64,000 nucleotides of DNA from Girardinichthys multiradiatus (GCF_021462225.1 NC_061797.1:27799093-27863092); one strand, 5' to 3'; positions 34,801-48,080 are shown, counted from the stretch's first letter. Numbers and translations: made by a program. Notes: generated by a model from the letters alone, not told the origin.

Positions 34801-37800
34801 AAGCTTTACATATTCTCTTGAAGGACAGAGCACAGAAGTGCCTTCCTTCTTCCACCCTAAAGCTATGTGCACACCTGCTGCACTGCGCTCACTCAGTGGC
34901 ATGCCGCTAATTTGGTATTTCCTCAAAGATGACATATGTATCAGGCAGAGCAGGAAATGTCCTGGGTCGATAGGGATCGACTCCCTGGCAGGTGTCACCT
35001 CCAATCTGTGCAGGCCTGCCTCAGATGTGTTAACTATTCAATTAACCAGCACATTGCACTGAGTGGGTGCCACCACCTAATTACCTCTGAGACCTTGGCT
35101 GTGAATGGAGTAAAATACGTTCATATGCGCCCCTGGATGACAGGTCACACATAACAACCACCGTGACATTCACATAGAAAGAATGTTTTTTGTGACTGAG
35201 ACAAAGAGAGAGCAGTAAAAAGGCTCATTGTGCTCTCTTCCATTGTTAGTTTTATCTCTGCCTCATCCCAAACCCTGCTCTGGGTGCCAACAAAATGCAA
35301 CTACAACAAACTCTTACTGCTTGGAATAAAATATGACTAGAAATATTAAATGAAAATAAAAACAGTATCATTTAGCAATGCTTGAAAATGACTCCCCGCC
35401 ACGGAGCCTCTTCATCTCACACCATTAAAATAATGAGGTGTCACTGTTCTCCGGCTCCCTAGCTATGATGTTGACACCCATCAAGACAAATCTATATTTC
35501 ATGGCCACTTGCGGATGTATAAATAGCCAAATGAGGTGCACTAACCATCTATAAAACGGTACTAAAAGGTTGCCAGAAGATGGCGGGTGTCATGAGCCAG
35601 TTGCTCAGGTAATCAATCTGGAGTGAGAAGAGAAGACAAGAAGGAAGAGGAGAGGAGTGGGTTTCAGTGCAAGGCTAGAGGGAAAGGCACAAGGCAGCAC
35701 AAGAAGCAGGGCACTAAATCACACGTCTACGGTGCAGTCGCCCCACTGACACACAACCACTTCAGCTGACATCAGGCTAGCTCGACAGGCTGATGGATCA
35801 CCGCACCACACTCCATTAAAGGGAAACAGGCCCGACGAGCCCTGACATAACAAACAATTAGTCACTGCTATGGGTACAAATTTTATATGCAAAGGGCCTT
35901 TCTCTATGGGCACCGTTATATGGATATTGAGACATGCTAGGTCCACAGTTCTGACTACATACAAGGGCTACATACAGTTCTTACAACTGTTTACAATGTA
36001 TGATAACCACAACATATCCATTTATAGGATTAATCTCAAAATTAAAGGATCAGCAGAATTATATATATTTCTTCAATTAAATGTGTAATATTTTATCGGT
36101 GAATTTTCTGACAATAACATCAGTCTCTTTGTCAACTATATCCAACATATTTTCAACAAAGCTCATTTTATCATTGCCAAAAACCTACTTAATAAATAAA
36201 TAAAATCTATTTTCACAAATTATTTTTGTATGTAAAAATATTAAACAGCAGTTAAGTTAAACACCCATGAGCCCACTATATCTTAGTCTAAATCTGTGCA
36301 ACTGATTTAGCACTGATCAGGTCTTTTAGAATAGGTAATATACATTTAAAAGAGCTTAGAAGAAGAATTTGGGAAAGCTTTCCAAAAGCACAGAAAATTT
36401 CCATTTTTTTTTAACTTTGTTCAAGTAGCTTCAGGCTACAATAATGTCTTCTTCTGTATGGTTATTAGAACTGATGATTTTAAAATCTTTAGATTTTCTT
36501 AAAGTGGCTCTACGGTGCATACAGTGACATCTTGGCCCCGTTAACTAAATAAAACATAGATTTTCCATCTTTCATGAAAAACTAATTACAAAATTGATTT
36601 ACTTTATACTGAGAATGATGTATGTTGGCATGGATTAGGATAATCTTAACTTTACAGAATTGACATTTTGGGTTAATTTTTTTGAACATCTTAAGATTGT
36701 TTTTAATCATTGGTGAAATTGTTTTTCATGTAACTGTTTCTAGATATTTTTAACTATTTCAGTATGCCTATAGAAAAAATAGAAAATATGTAATTGATTA
36801 ACTGTAATATGAAAGACTTATATACTGTTTCCCAATCATTGAAGATAACTGTGGGGTAGAAGAAGCAGAACATGGCAATTTATCATATCTATTTCCTGGG
36901 TTTATAACTGAGGAGAAAATGATCAAGTAAGCAAGGGAGCAAGTGTCCCATTGGACATTCGGTTCCTTTCAGTCCTAGAAAACTTGACAATAAACACACC
37001 TCATACAGCATGTTTTTTTTATTGTAGTCCATCAGCACTCAGAGATGAGCATTCTCTTTGTTATAGCTCGTGGACATATCTAATGATGCATGCATATGGG
37101 CATTGCAGAAAGTGCAATTGCGTATCTAAGTATTTACATAAAGTCTTGAATGTCATCCATGTTACACAGGAGGAAATACAATAACTCACACATCACAACA
37201 TCATATGATCCTTTTCACTGCAAAAAATGTTGGGGTCTTAAGCTTTTCCACAACACTAACTTTCATAGTTTTTAGGGTTCTCTGTTTCCAGAAAGGGCAG
37301 CCTGTACTCTTTTGACTGTCAAGCATTTATTCACCCTCAATGTACTGCAGCAACTAAAATATTCAGTTAAAAATCAGGAGAAGTTCTTAGAGAGATCTTC
37401 TTTCTGATGAAAAAGACAGATTGAAAACAAAAATGTATACATCTTGTGAAACCTTTGTTACAACAGACACCTGCTGTTTATTCCTGCCTGCCTGTTAAAA
37501 CACTGATTCTCTAACATCTGGAACTCTCTACCTGCTCTGCCAAGTAACCACAAATCTTCTGCCACACCTAACAACCCCAAAACAAACTTTGAAGTCCACA
37601 GAGCTGAAGAAACAGATTTTCTATTTTAGACCAAATATTATGGGAGAAAATGATTTTATTGTGTAAGTGAAACTTTACAATAACCAAGAAGAAAATGGTG
37701 TGGTTTATGATTTGCCCAGTTTGTTTTGCTCACTTGGAACCACCATAGTGGGGGCAGCAGGTCAATCATGACAAATGTATGACTACAGCTGGAAGACAAT

Positions 37801-40800
37801 AGAACAATTTTCTGAAGGCAAGGAAATAGCTAATATATTTCAGTGGGTGTAACAGAAAAAATATGTAACTGGATTTATAAAAATGGAAAGAGATACTTTT
37901 GACCTATACAAAAAGAAAGCTACTGTTACATGAGATGGATGAATAATGAAGCCCAACGTCAGCATCGTGTATTGCCCTTCACCTTGCAGACCCCACTTAA
38001 AAATTCAGGTGCATCACTAGCGCCTTGCTCCTTAATAAGAACTAAAGCATACTGGCACAAAGGCAGGCCCGTCACTTGCAGAGCTATAGAGGTCCATGGA
38101 GAGATTGCTGTTTAGCATCAGTGTCTCCTGTCTGTCTCCTAACAGCCATCACACAGCTTTTCTGTCTGAGTCACTAGGATAGAAAGCAGAAGCCCGCTTT
38201 ATGTAGCTGACATTCTTAAATAAAGATGTTTTAATGTGTAGTTTCTTTCTGCATGAGGAACCTAGAAGATGGTATTTTGAATAACCGAAAGTCCTGAATC
38301 TAAAAACAAAAGTTTGATATCATTAACCCGTTGTTGTTCCAGCATTCTTGGGGCTCATTGTCTTTTCACTTTTGGGAAAGACAAACACATCATTAGGAGA
38401 CCTAGCTAAGGTGTTACATGTGTAAGTCTGTGGTTGTCTAGTAATTTGTGTGTGAGCAGGTGCATGGGGGAAAAAAAAAACAAAAACACAAATATTTTTG
38501 GGAATTCAGAGACAGAAAGGTGTGTGCCTACCCAACATCTTCCTGCAGCTCCACTGGCACTTTAATGGCAACAGCCCTAGTATACATTAGATTATTAGAC
38601 TCTAGAGTGCGATATCCCAGGCTGGATAATATTACTTTTCCTCTGGCTGATGATGCATTACAAAAACAGGGAATGGTGTAACAGATGTCTCTTGGGGTAA
38701 AAATAATAAATCACACAAGCCTGCAACACAGTTGAGAAAAAATGCACCAAAACACCCCCACACCCATGAAACAATTCAGTGATTCATCTACTCTGTTCAT
38801 TCCTGCTCAGCTGCAAGCCTGCAGAGGAGGAAATGAGACAGAGAAGTGGGAGAAAGCGATTAGTTTGCATTTAACTTGCAAACATCATTAAGGCCTTAGT
38901 CCTAATTGTGTTGTTTTAAAACCGACCAAATCTGATAATGACTTCATTAGCGAGTAACTGCAATGGTGACTCTGAGGGTTTAGACAGGATAAGGAATGAA
39001 TATGCAGAGTGTCTGTGTGTGCAAAGAAGAACGTGTGGTGAGATGGAAGAAAGAGTAAACCAGCTAAGGCTAAATCCCCGTTTAGATACAGAGCTAACTG
39101 TACACAAAAAGATGCATCACCAGGTGCTGGGTAAATAGAATATGAGCAAAACTGAACAGGCTAAAGAGGTGTGTTTGTTTGTGTTTATGAATCTGTTACT
39201 AAAAGTGTGTCTCTTGTAGTGCGGGGGGAGGGGGGGACTGTTGGAAAAGGAAAGAGTTCTAATCCATAATATGGCAGCTCCTTGCATGGCTGCATACGTT
39301 ACTGCATACATTGCTGCATCGATCAGTGCTAAGCTGCAGTGTAATTTTCTGACTCCCCATTTCTCTCCTTACCCCATCACAAAGACAACACCCCACGGCT
39401 ATTTCTGATGAGATTCAGCGCTGAGGAGAGGGAATAGGAGTGAGGGGGATGAAGGGTGTTTATAGAATAACCTATCTCCTCCCCTCTTTTCTCCTCTTCT
39501 CTCTTCTCTACCCGTCTCCTCTATCCAGCCCCCTGATTAATTTTCAACTAGATTGCTAGGCCAGCAGTACTATTACCATAAAATTTCCATGGATTAAGCC
39601 CACCTATAAATCCCCCTTACCAAGCTGCTTGTCAAACACAAAATTTTAGAACTCATTTTGTTTCTAATATAATTTTATACTGGGCGGGGGTTGGTGAGGG
39701 GGAAAAGGGTTAAGCATGAGGAGAAAGAGAAGGAGGCTGCTGCTGAGGTGGTGCGGCAAATCAGAGGACTGTTATTCCAAAGATAAACTGACTCATCAAT
39801 CAAAATTAAAGAGCCTGCTGGATTAAAATGGCATTTTGTCCAAGCAGGCGGACATATGAACCCATGTGTGTAAGCCTGGTTGCATGTAAGCATGCAGTGA
39901 CTCCTAACAACCAAGGTCAGTGCTGATGTGTGGATGGGTTTGCTGAGTTGACCTGAACTTTAGGACAAAAACCACATGACCTTAACCTAATCTGTCAATA
40001 TTCTGGTGATTTATGTGAGAGTTGGATGATTTTTTTTGGTTCTCTATCACTGCGCAAACCTCCACCTCTTTTATAATCTCAGAACATTTGTGGACATTGT
40101 CAATGGTGCCCTCCCCTACAGCCACACACTAACATAAAATTAATTATGAAAAATAAGCAAGGAGAGCATGTAGGTTATTTAATAAGGATACAGAATCAAT
40201 GCAATTTGATCAATCCGAGTTAATTAAAATATATATATATATTGAGAAACAATTAAGATGCATAAACAAGATTGAAATAAATGAACTGTGCTCTAATAAA
40301 TGATACAAATTCACATTCTGTGGCAGTGCAGTGTTTGCTGACATCTTGAAGAATAGAGCATGACACGCCTGACCAGCCTCATGGGGCCTGCTCCTCCTGC
40401 ATCTTTAGTATGGTTCATCAGCTCTAATGCACGTACATTTCTCTAAAATAGCATACTGAACAAAAAACTACTTTTGTCCAGATAAGCAGTTTGGTACCAT
40501 TATATATTCTTGTCTTTACTAAAAACACAGATCCTATGAAAATGCTATTACATTGGTCATATATGTGGCAGTGAAATCTGAAGCCGTGATGAACATGTGA
40601 CAGGGACAATGACTGTAAACTACCAGTTAAACGATAAAAAATGTAGTTTGTGTTATGTTGTGCGAAGCCATTCCCCCAGTCTTGAAAACCAGAAGTAGCA
40701 TCCAAGAAGCGGATTTTAGAAACACAAAGCACTTCACGCATTCTTTAAAGAGATGCTTAAGCTCTCGTCGTCTGGGGTTTTTGAGTTGCCCTTGATTTTG

Positions 40801-41439
40801 AAATGGAAAATTATACTTTTTGACATTTTTGTTGTTAAGAGTATACATTTTAATCCTTAAGGAAATGGCTAACTGACAGTGGATAAACAAGTGTACACGC
40901 AGAGGCCTTCAGACCTTAAACAATTGGAAGCTCATCACCAAACACAAATCATCAAAATACTTGTTGAAACACACAAAAAGCTGATATAAGAAGATTCCTG
41001 TTTGATTCCTGTAATGCAGTTATACTTGGTTAGTCACCATTGATAGAGGATTGATAGAGGATTAACCAAAGTATACAAAGTCCAATTCAAGCATTCTGAA
41101 CCTTTCTTTAAACAATGACAACTAGAGACAATAATTTAAAACAGTACAAAACATTTTAAAGTTCTTCCAAACACTGTCATCAGCTGTAATGAGTACAAAC
41201 AGGAAGCATCTCTAATAAAGATCTGCTTTTGAAACAAATTTATCTCTAAACGAAATCTAACACATTTTCTTTTGGTTGACAGCATCAAAGGAAATCATCC
41301 ACACTGGTTTGGGAGAATTAGGGTGTTCCGCCTCATCCTAAAGCAAATATATCATGTAACATGGCTGTATTCTCTTAAAATGTATGTTGCTTTATGGAAA
41401 ATTTGTGGGTTAGGATTTTTCTCTTTTTTTAAGGAGGAG
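31871..41439. other. Transposon-poor noncoding block, about 9.5 kb
   Basis: Apart from a weak Tc1-end match (33445-33660), I recognise no mobile element here, in contrast to the rest of the window. No coding exon is convincing. Several segments are less AT-rich, non-repetitive and carry homeodomain-type words (TAATTA, ATTA, CAATTA): about 32090-32320, 34950-35150, 35400-35560, 38530-38680 and 39540-39870. These are candidate conserved regulatory elements, which cannot be shown without comparison to other species. Confidence 0.5.
33445..33660. repeat. Possible decayed Tc1-like terminal repeat
   Basis: Words such as GAAAAGTTCATTTATTTCAG, TTTTCAAGCCTTTTTATT and AGATTAGAATATTAGAAAG follow the order of a Tc1-family terminal repeat. 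No clean inverted pair or TA-bounded ends are found. Confidence 0.4.
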
Positions 41440-41760
41440 TCTGAATACAGACAGGATGTGGATTGGCGGGTCCACTGATGCAGTCAGAACCACCTGGACC
41501 TTAACCCACTCAAGACTGTGGAGATGATGGTGTACTTCCGGAGAACAGCCCCTCACACTGCGTCCCCTCACCATCTTCAACAACACTGTGTCTACTGTAG
41601 ATCACTTCTGGTTCCTAGAACCATCCTTTATCGGTTCCTGAGATGGTCCTTACAAATAGATAATGTTCGGAAGAAGGCCCAGCAGGGATTGTACTTCCTG
41701 CTGCATCCCTTTCATTATGCAATGCTAGTTCAAAAGCACCACAAAACATAATACAGTCAT
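41440..41760 (+). pseudogene. LINE RT fragment split by a hAT element
   Basis: Broken phases read SEYRQDVDWRVH, NHLDLNPLKTVEMMVYFRR and VRKKAQQGLYFL. They match the region after the catalytic box in the 15.7-kb LINE (LELNALKTVEMVVNFR; KKAQQRMFFL). The LINE's 3' end reappears at 42655-42740 beyond the hAT element. Confidence 0.75.
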
Positions 41761-41769
41761 TCAGTTTAT

Positions 41770-42642
41770 TTAAAATATGATGAGTCTTATCAACTTCTTC
41801 ATTATGCCTTCTTCATCCAGCTGCGCCGCTATGCTAATCCTTTCGAGCACAGCTGGCTTGACACAGTTTTTCATATAAACTCTCTATTGTTCATGCTTCT
41901 TGGGGTTGGAAAGATGCTTTAAGTCAGTTTGTCCTGGCTGTGTCCACATTAAATCACATTTGGCACTTTTAAGAAGAATGGAAGGAAAACAGAAAAGTGC
42001 AGTAGCTATTCCACAGCTGGTCAGCCACGACTTGCACACGGACCAACTCTTACAAAATCTCCGGTTGTATACCTTATTTTTCACCTTGGTCTGCTGCTGG
42101 TTGATGATAATGTCGGGCTTGTCGGGTCCCAGCTCCCAAACCTGGTTTTTCTCCTCCACTGTCCTTTTTGTGAACGGGTAGATAAATAAGGATCTCACCG
42201 AATTTAGTGGAAGCTGCACCTCGCTCATTAAGTTCGCCATCATCCCTCTGATTGACTGCGCCGCACAAGCGTTTTATTTTACCTGCGAGGGGCGATATTT
42301 TCAGTGCCACAAGGCCATGAAATTCTGCGACACTAATTGGCCATATATATTTATTAATTTGCCCTAGCAACTGCACATGATTGGCTCTTTGTCTGCATTG
42401 CTGGGGCACTCTAAACAGTTCCCCATGATAGTAACATACGAGTTTGTCTGTGATAATTCACTGGTGAATGAATATCAGTAGGAGGGAAATTTTGTTTATA
42501 TACTGTATATTTCATATTACATAGAGCCACACTTTAGTACTAAAACTGATATATATATAAAACAGAATTAGTAAAAATGTATTTTACATTTCCCCCTCTT
42601 TTATCAGGAAGGGCGACGCCCCCTATGGGCTGGCCACCACTG
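41770..42642 (-). mobile_element. hAT-like transposon fragment (TTF zinc-finger type)
   Basis: On the minus strand it begins at 42642 with CAGTGGTGGCCAGCCCATAG, a hAT-type terminus. An 8-bp TTAAAATG follows outside it (42643-42650), with a 7-of-8 match (TTAAAATA) at 41770-41777 on the far side, possibly the target-site duplication. The opposite terminal repeat is not seen next to it. The first coding part of a transposase lies at 41884-42243. The C-terminal catalytic and dimerisation parts are absent. It lies within LINE sequence. Confidence 0.6.
41884..42243 (-). pseudogene. hAT/ZMYM-like transposase N-terminus, 119 aa
   Basis: The frame begins MMANLMSEVQLPLNSVRSLF and contains ELGPDKPDIIINQQQTKVKN and CKSWLTSCGIATALFCFPS, then GQTDLKHLSNPKKHE. 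This is the layout of the TTF-type zinc finger found at the start of hAT-family transposases and of ZMYM1-like host proteins derived from them. The usual FCFPC reads FCFPS, so one likely zinc ligand is lost. The frame stops at 41884, right after the finger. I infer a truncated transposase rather than a host gene. Confidence 0.65.
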
Positions 42643-42654
42643 TTAAAATGTCTA

Positions 42655-42740
42655 CACCGAGCGCAAAGAGGAACCAAACTCAAATTCCTTGTTAGTGTGC
42701 ACAAATTTGGCAAATAAAGCTGATTCTGATTCAGATAAAT
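42655..42740 (+). mobile_element. LINE 3' terminus with GATTCT tail
   Basis: CAAATTCCTTGTTAGTGTGC, then AATAAAGCTGATTCTGATTC, matches the end of the LINE at 16.9 kb. It is the likely continuation of the LINE piece at 41.4-41.8 kb. Confidence 0.8.
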
Positions 42741-42804
42741 ACCACAATTCAGTCTTTAAAGAGTCAGGCATTTGTCAGCTTAATTTTATAAAAAAAAACA
42801 TAAG

Positions 42805-42847
42805 TGAGTATCCTTATTTACAACAAAGTTGTAAATAAGGATACTCA
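42805..42847. repeat. 20-bp perfect inverted repeat, 3-nt loop
   Basis: TGAGTATCCTTATTTACAAC (42805-42824), loop AAA, then the exact inverse (42828-42847). Confidence 0.97.
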
Positions 42848-45449
42848 ACATACAGTTTCTGGAATACTTCAAATTTTCTGCTTTTCTTTTTATATAAAAG
42901 CAAATAGATTTCAAGGACTTGTCAGCACACAAAGGTTTGCTTTGGCTTACATCTTTCAGGCTGCACATTTTATTTTATTTTTACAAGCAAATGCCCATTT
43001 GAAAAAAAAACAGGTGTGCTGATTATTATTTTTTTGGATGTTGATACTTTGTTATAGTTCTACGGAGTGAAAATACTGAACTGACAAAAAAACAAACAAA
43101 TGTTATGATTAAATAGCCATTAAATTAGCAAATGTGGACATTTGGGAACCCAAAAACAAGAACAGGAAACTCTATTACATGCTCAAGTATATGAATGCAA
43201 GAGATCTGTGTGAACTTACTCTACCTTTACTGCTGAAGTTGCTCTAAGGCCAGTTTCTGATCATTCTGACATTCTCGCCTCTAGCATCAAGACAGACTCC
43301 AGCCCTGTCTACACTGCCAGCCACAAAACAAGGAAAAGGAGAGAAACATAAATTTATCAAAATGTTGTCAAAATGAAGGAAGGCTTAGAGTAGAAACCAC
43401 GGAAACACAATAACAGACATGCACATAAACACAGGTTTCTCTGTAAATGTTTTAACACAAAAGCTAATAGGATTTTTTTTTTTCTGCTGGCTGTTTGTGA
43501 CACAAGGCTTACGCTTGCACACACAAAGAAACACAATAATTTAATGTTCACTGATTCGTTATCACTTATCAGGAATAATTATTGCATGTTTGCGCAAGTG
43601 TGAAATTAAACAAAATCCCAGACCATATAATTAAAAAAAATATAGCGAGCGCACAATATGAAGAGGCCACAAGAGCATGAACCCGAATAATGGCAACCAC
43701 AGCTTATTCTGCTCCCCTTTAATCTGAACCTCTGCCTCTGCTTAAACCTGTTGAGTCCAGTCTGGGTGTTTGTAACTTTCTTTACCTATCAGTTTTATGT
43801 TACCTTTGCCAACAGTCTCATGATGTTCTCTATGCTTTTACATATTTTTTATCTATCACTTGTCTTTCTTTCTGTTAGTCTGCTGACCTGTCTGCATCTG
43901 TAAAAATGACTCTCTTGTGAGTCTAAAGGAGCACTACGCAGACCAATTACAAACAAGCCTGATGTGCAACCCCCCTTTCTTTCTCTTTGCTTAGGGTGGG
44001 CATAGAGTGAGGCCAAAAGCCCTTCAGCAAAAATGAATTTTCCAATTTCAGTTAGTTCTTCCATGAATAAATAAACAAATGAATAATTGAAGGGAGCAAC
44101 ATAAATAAATAACATCACAAACATTTCACCAGTACTCATAAGTATTCTGCAGATAACTTGGGCTTCATGCTAATGATAAAAACAGTACATGTAGCAGGTT
44201 GAGATGCATTATTCACCACTCTCCTTTCATCTAAATGAAATAAATAAAAATCTTTCTCGGAACTCAAAACATCCTTTCAGCACTGAAGTGACAGGCCTCT
44301 ACCATTTATAAACACACAAGGACACCGCAGAAAACAAATAACTGACCAGCCAGATGCTAAGGAGAATAAATAAACGGGGAAGGTCCTGGCTGCCATGCGA
44401 AAGGAACTCCTAAACGTCAGCAAGTCATAGAAAAGGAAAGCATCTAACTAGCAGTAAAGAAGCATTATTTGGGACCTTTCTGAGGCTTAATGAGATGCAT
44501 TCTTTAATAGTGGTACGATGCAAAAACAAACAAAAAAACCCATATCTGCTAGTTTTGTTTCTTCTTGGGTCAACATCAATATAAAAAGTGGTAGGGAGGT
44601 GAAGATGATCATGTCTACCATAAATGGCTCTGCACCTGCTCAAAATATTAAATCGGTTCAGTCTATTTGATAAATAATTAGAAAGCAAAAGCCCAACAAC
44701 TCAATGAGCTGTATTCAGTGTTGTGATAGCCAGTTGTACCAATATATGGAGACTGAAGTGAGGGTCATAATCAAGCACATACCTGATGTAACAATATTTA
44801 GTGCAGGGTCTTTGAGGAGTGGTGTTTTGCAGATGTTTCTTTCTTTTAACACCCCAGACTAAAGCAAATGTGACCCATTCACATTGAAAAGCGTCAGCAG
44901 AACTTGTTGACAGGCTGAAGTGTGTTCGCTAATACTTGGTTAAGTTGTTTGGAAGCAGGGATGCATCTAAAACATGCGGGCATCAATCCCCCGAGGACCA
45001 GAATTTTACCTTTGACTTTGGATCAATATGTTTAGTTACAAACAACCCTGTGTTTTTTTTTTATGAATAAGCTTTTGCTTGAATGTGATAATTGTAAAAA
45101 ACAAACATAAAAACACTTAACTGAAGCAGTAAATGATGATGCAAAAATACTCATAGATTAATGTACAACAGTAAAATACTAGTTGACATAGATATTTATA
45201 TACAGAGTACCACTTTTTGGAAAAAATCTGGATGTGGCTTCTTTTCTAGTGAGCTCATGATTCATTTTATTTTATTTTAAAGTTACGTTTATGCTGGAAA
45301 AAAAAAAATATATCCATCACAAAGATTGAGAATTAGGTAATTTAGGTGATGTAATCCACTTGCTACCAATGTGAGGACAAAATGAACAACAAATTACTGA
45401 ATCTCCAGTTTGCCAGTCTTGAGTCATTCTGTATCAGCATTATCTTTCA
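42848..45449. other. Unique AT-rich DNA
   Basis: No supported gene or element. Frames of 60-96 codons show no family features. Confidence 0.5.
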
Positions 45450-45837
45450 CAGTGGTCCCTAAACTTTTTTTCAGTTGGGCCCCTTTTGGATTATGAGAAC
45501 ACACACACCCTCCAAACTCCATCGCAGTTTATTTCACACCTCAACCTTTTTTGAATAACAAAACAACAAACAACATTTACAGAGTAATTATTTTTCACAG
45601 TATACTTTAAAGTACAATTATTTAATTTGAACTGTTTTTACTTACTCATGACAACTACTAAATCGAGGCACCTGACGTCGCCCGGTACGGCGGGGCTGGG
45701 TCCCATCCTGGAGCCAGGCCTGGGGTCGGGACTCGTCGGAGAGCGCCTGGTGGAATGTCCATAATGAACACCATGTAACACCACATAAGGGTGTCCATCA
45801 GTACACTTGGCACCAGGACAAACTAGGGAGGAGGTCA

Positions 45838-46752
45838 ATGATCAACTTTGTTGTCGTATCATCAGACCTTCGTCCGCATGTTTTGGACACTCGGGTGAAG
45901 AGAGGGGCCGAGCTGCCCACTGATCACCACGTGGTGGTGAGTTGGATCTGCTGGAGGAGGAGAAAGCCAGACAGACTTGGCAGGGCCAAGCGCATAGTGA
46001 GGGTCTGCTGGGAACGTCTGGTGGAGCCCTTGGCCAGGGATGTATTCAACTCTCACCTCTGGGAGAGCTTTGACCAGATTCTGAGGGATGTTGGAGACAT
46101 AGAGTCCGAGTGGACCATGTTCTCCGCATCTATTGTTGATGCTGCCGCCCGTAGCTGCGGCCGTAAAGTCTGCGGTGCCTGTCGCAGTGGCAATCCCCGA
46201 ACCCGGTGGTGGACACCGGCAGTAAGGGACGCTGTCAAGCTGAAGAAGGAGTCCTATCCGCTGTGGTTGGCTTGTGGGACTCCTGCGGCGGCTGACGGGT
46301 ACCGTGAGGCCAAGCGTGCTGTGGCCCGGGCTGTGGCAGAGGCAAAAACGTGGGCCTGGGAGGAGTTCGGTGAGGCCATAGAGAAGGACTACCAGTTGGC
46401 CTCGAAGCGATTCTGGCAAACCGTCTGGCGCCTCAGGAGGGGGAAGCATTGCTTCGCCAACACTGTTTACAGTGGGGGTGGGGAGCTGCTGACCTCAACT
46501 GGGGACATTATCGGGCAGTGGAAGGAGTACTTCGAGGATCTCCTCAATCCTGCCATCACGCATTCCCTGGTGGAAACAGAGGCTGGGGACTCGGGGTTGA
46601 ACTCTTTCATCACCCAGGCTGAAGTCACCGAGGTGGTTAAAAAGCTCCGCGGTGGCAGGGCTTCGGGGGTGGATGAGATCCGCCCTGAGTACCTCAAGTC
46701 TCTGGATCTTGTGGGGCTGTCATGGTTGACACACCTCTTCAACATTGCGTAG
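45838..46752 (+). pseudogene. LINE ORF, endonuclease end to RT start, 304 aa open
   Basis: It opens with the last part of the apurinic-type endonuclease (MINFVVVSSDLRPHVLDTRV, then LPTDHHVVVSWICW). A long linker follows with NPRTRWWTPAVRDAVKLKKE and AKTWAWEEFGEAIEK, and then the RT start (RGGRASGVDEIRPEYLKSLD). The frame stops at 46750-46752. The rest of RT continues in other phases from 46896. The first two thirds of the endonuclease are deleted. Confidence 0.85.
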
Positions 46753-46895
46753 CGGTCGCGGACAGTGCCTCTGGACTGGCAGACTTGGGTGGTGGTCCCC
46801 CTTCATAAGTTGTTCCAACTACAGGGGGATCACACTCCTCTGCCTCCCTGGTAAGGCCTACGCCAGGGTATTGGAGAGGAGAGTCCGGCCGATAG

Positions 46896-48080
46896 TTGAA
46901 CCTCGGCTTCAGGGGGAGCAGTGTGGTTTTCGTCTGTGGAACACCGGGCCAGCTCTATACCCTCTACAGGGTACTCGAGGGTTTATGGGAGTTTGCCCAA
47001 CTGGTCCACATGTGTTTTGTGGACCTGGAGAAAGCCTTCGACTGTGTCCCTCGTGATGCCCTGTGGGGGGTGCTCCGGGAGTATGGAATCGGGGGCCCTT
47101 TACTAGGGGCCATCCAGTCTCTGTACAAGCAGAGCAGGAGTTTGGTTCGCATTGCCGGCACTAAGACGGATCTGTTCCCGGTGCATGTTGGACTCTGGCA
47201 GAGTTGCCCTTTGTCACGGGTCCTGTTCATAACTTTTATGGACAGGATTTCTAGGCGCAGCCAAGGGCCGGAGGGAGTCTGGTTTGGGGACCAGTGGATT
47301 TCGTCTCTTCTTTTTGCAAATGACGTGGTCCTGCTGGCCCCCTCTAGCCAAGACCTACAGCATGCGCTGTGGCGGTTCGCAGCCGAGTGTGAAGCGGCTG
47401 GGATGAGGATCAGCTCCTCCAAGTCCGAGGCCATGGTTCTCGACCAGAAAAGGGTGGCTTGTCCTCTTCAGGTTGGAGGGGAGTTCTTATCTCAAGTGGA
47501 GGAGTTTAAGTATCTCGGGGTCTTGTTCACGAGTGGGGGAAGATTGGAGCGGGAGATCGACAGACGGATCGGTGCGGCTGCCACAGTAATGGGGGCGATG
47601 TGCCGGTCCATTGTGGTGAAGAGAGAGCTGAGCCAAAAAGCTCTTGATTTACCGGTCGGTCTACGTTCCTACCCCCACCTATGGCCATGAACTTTGGGTC
47701 ATCACCGAAAGAACGAGATCCTGTATACAAGCAGCTGAAATGAGCTTCCTCTGTAGGGTGGCCGGGCGCTCCCTTAGAGACAGGGTGAGGAGCTCGGCCC
47801 TCTGGGAGGGGCTCAGAGTAGAGCCGCTGCTCCTCCACATCGAGAGGAGCCAGTTGAAGTGGCTCGGGCATCTATACCGGATGCCTCCTGGACGCCTTCC
47901 TCGGGAGGTGTTCCAGGCACGTCCCACCGGGAGGAGGCCCAGGTGCACGGCCCAGGACACGCTGGAAGGACTATGTCTCTCGGCTAGCCTGGGAACGCCT
48001 TGGGCTAATCCCGGAGGAGCTGGAGGAGGTGTCTGGGGAGAGGGATGTCTGGGCGTCTCTGCTGAGTCTGCTGCCCTTGC
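46896..48080 (+). pseudogene. LINE reverse transcriptase and C-terminus, frameshifted
   Basis: The phase from 46896 to 47690 has the motif A region (CFVDLEKAFDCVPRDALW), a motif B region altered to SCPLSRVLF and the catalytic box as LLFANDVVLLAPSS. The box is FAND rather than FADD, so one metal-binding aspartate is lost. FKYLGVLFTSGGRLEREI follows. Near 47650 the phase shifts to YRSVYVPTPTYGHELWVITE, then LHIERSQLKWLGHLYRMPPG. Another shift lies near 46750-46900, where the earlier ORF stops. The enzyme cannot be active. Confidence 0.85.

Noticed and set aside
45862..46449. 195-codon minus frame opposite the LINE ORF
   Set aside because: It is a shadow of the GC-rich LINE coding sequence on the plus strand.
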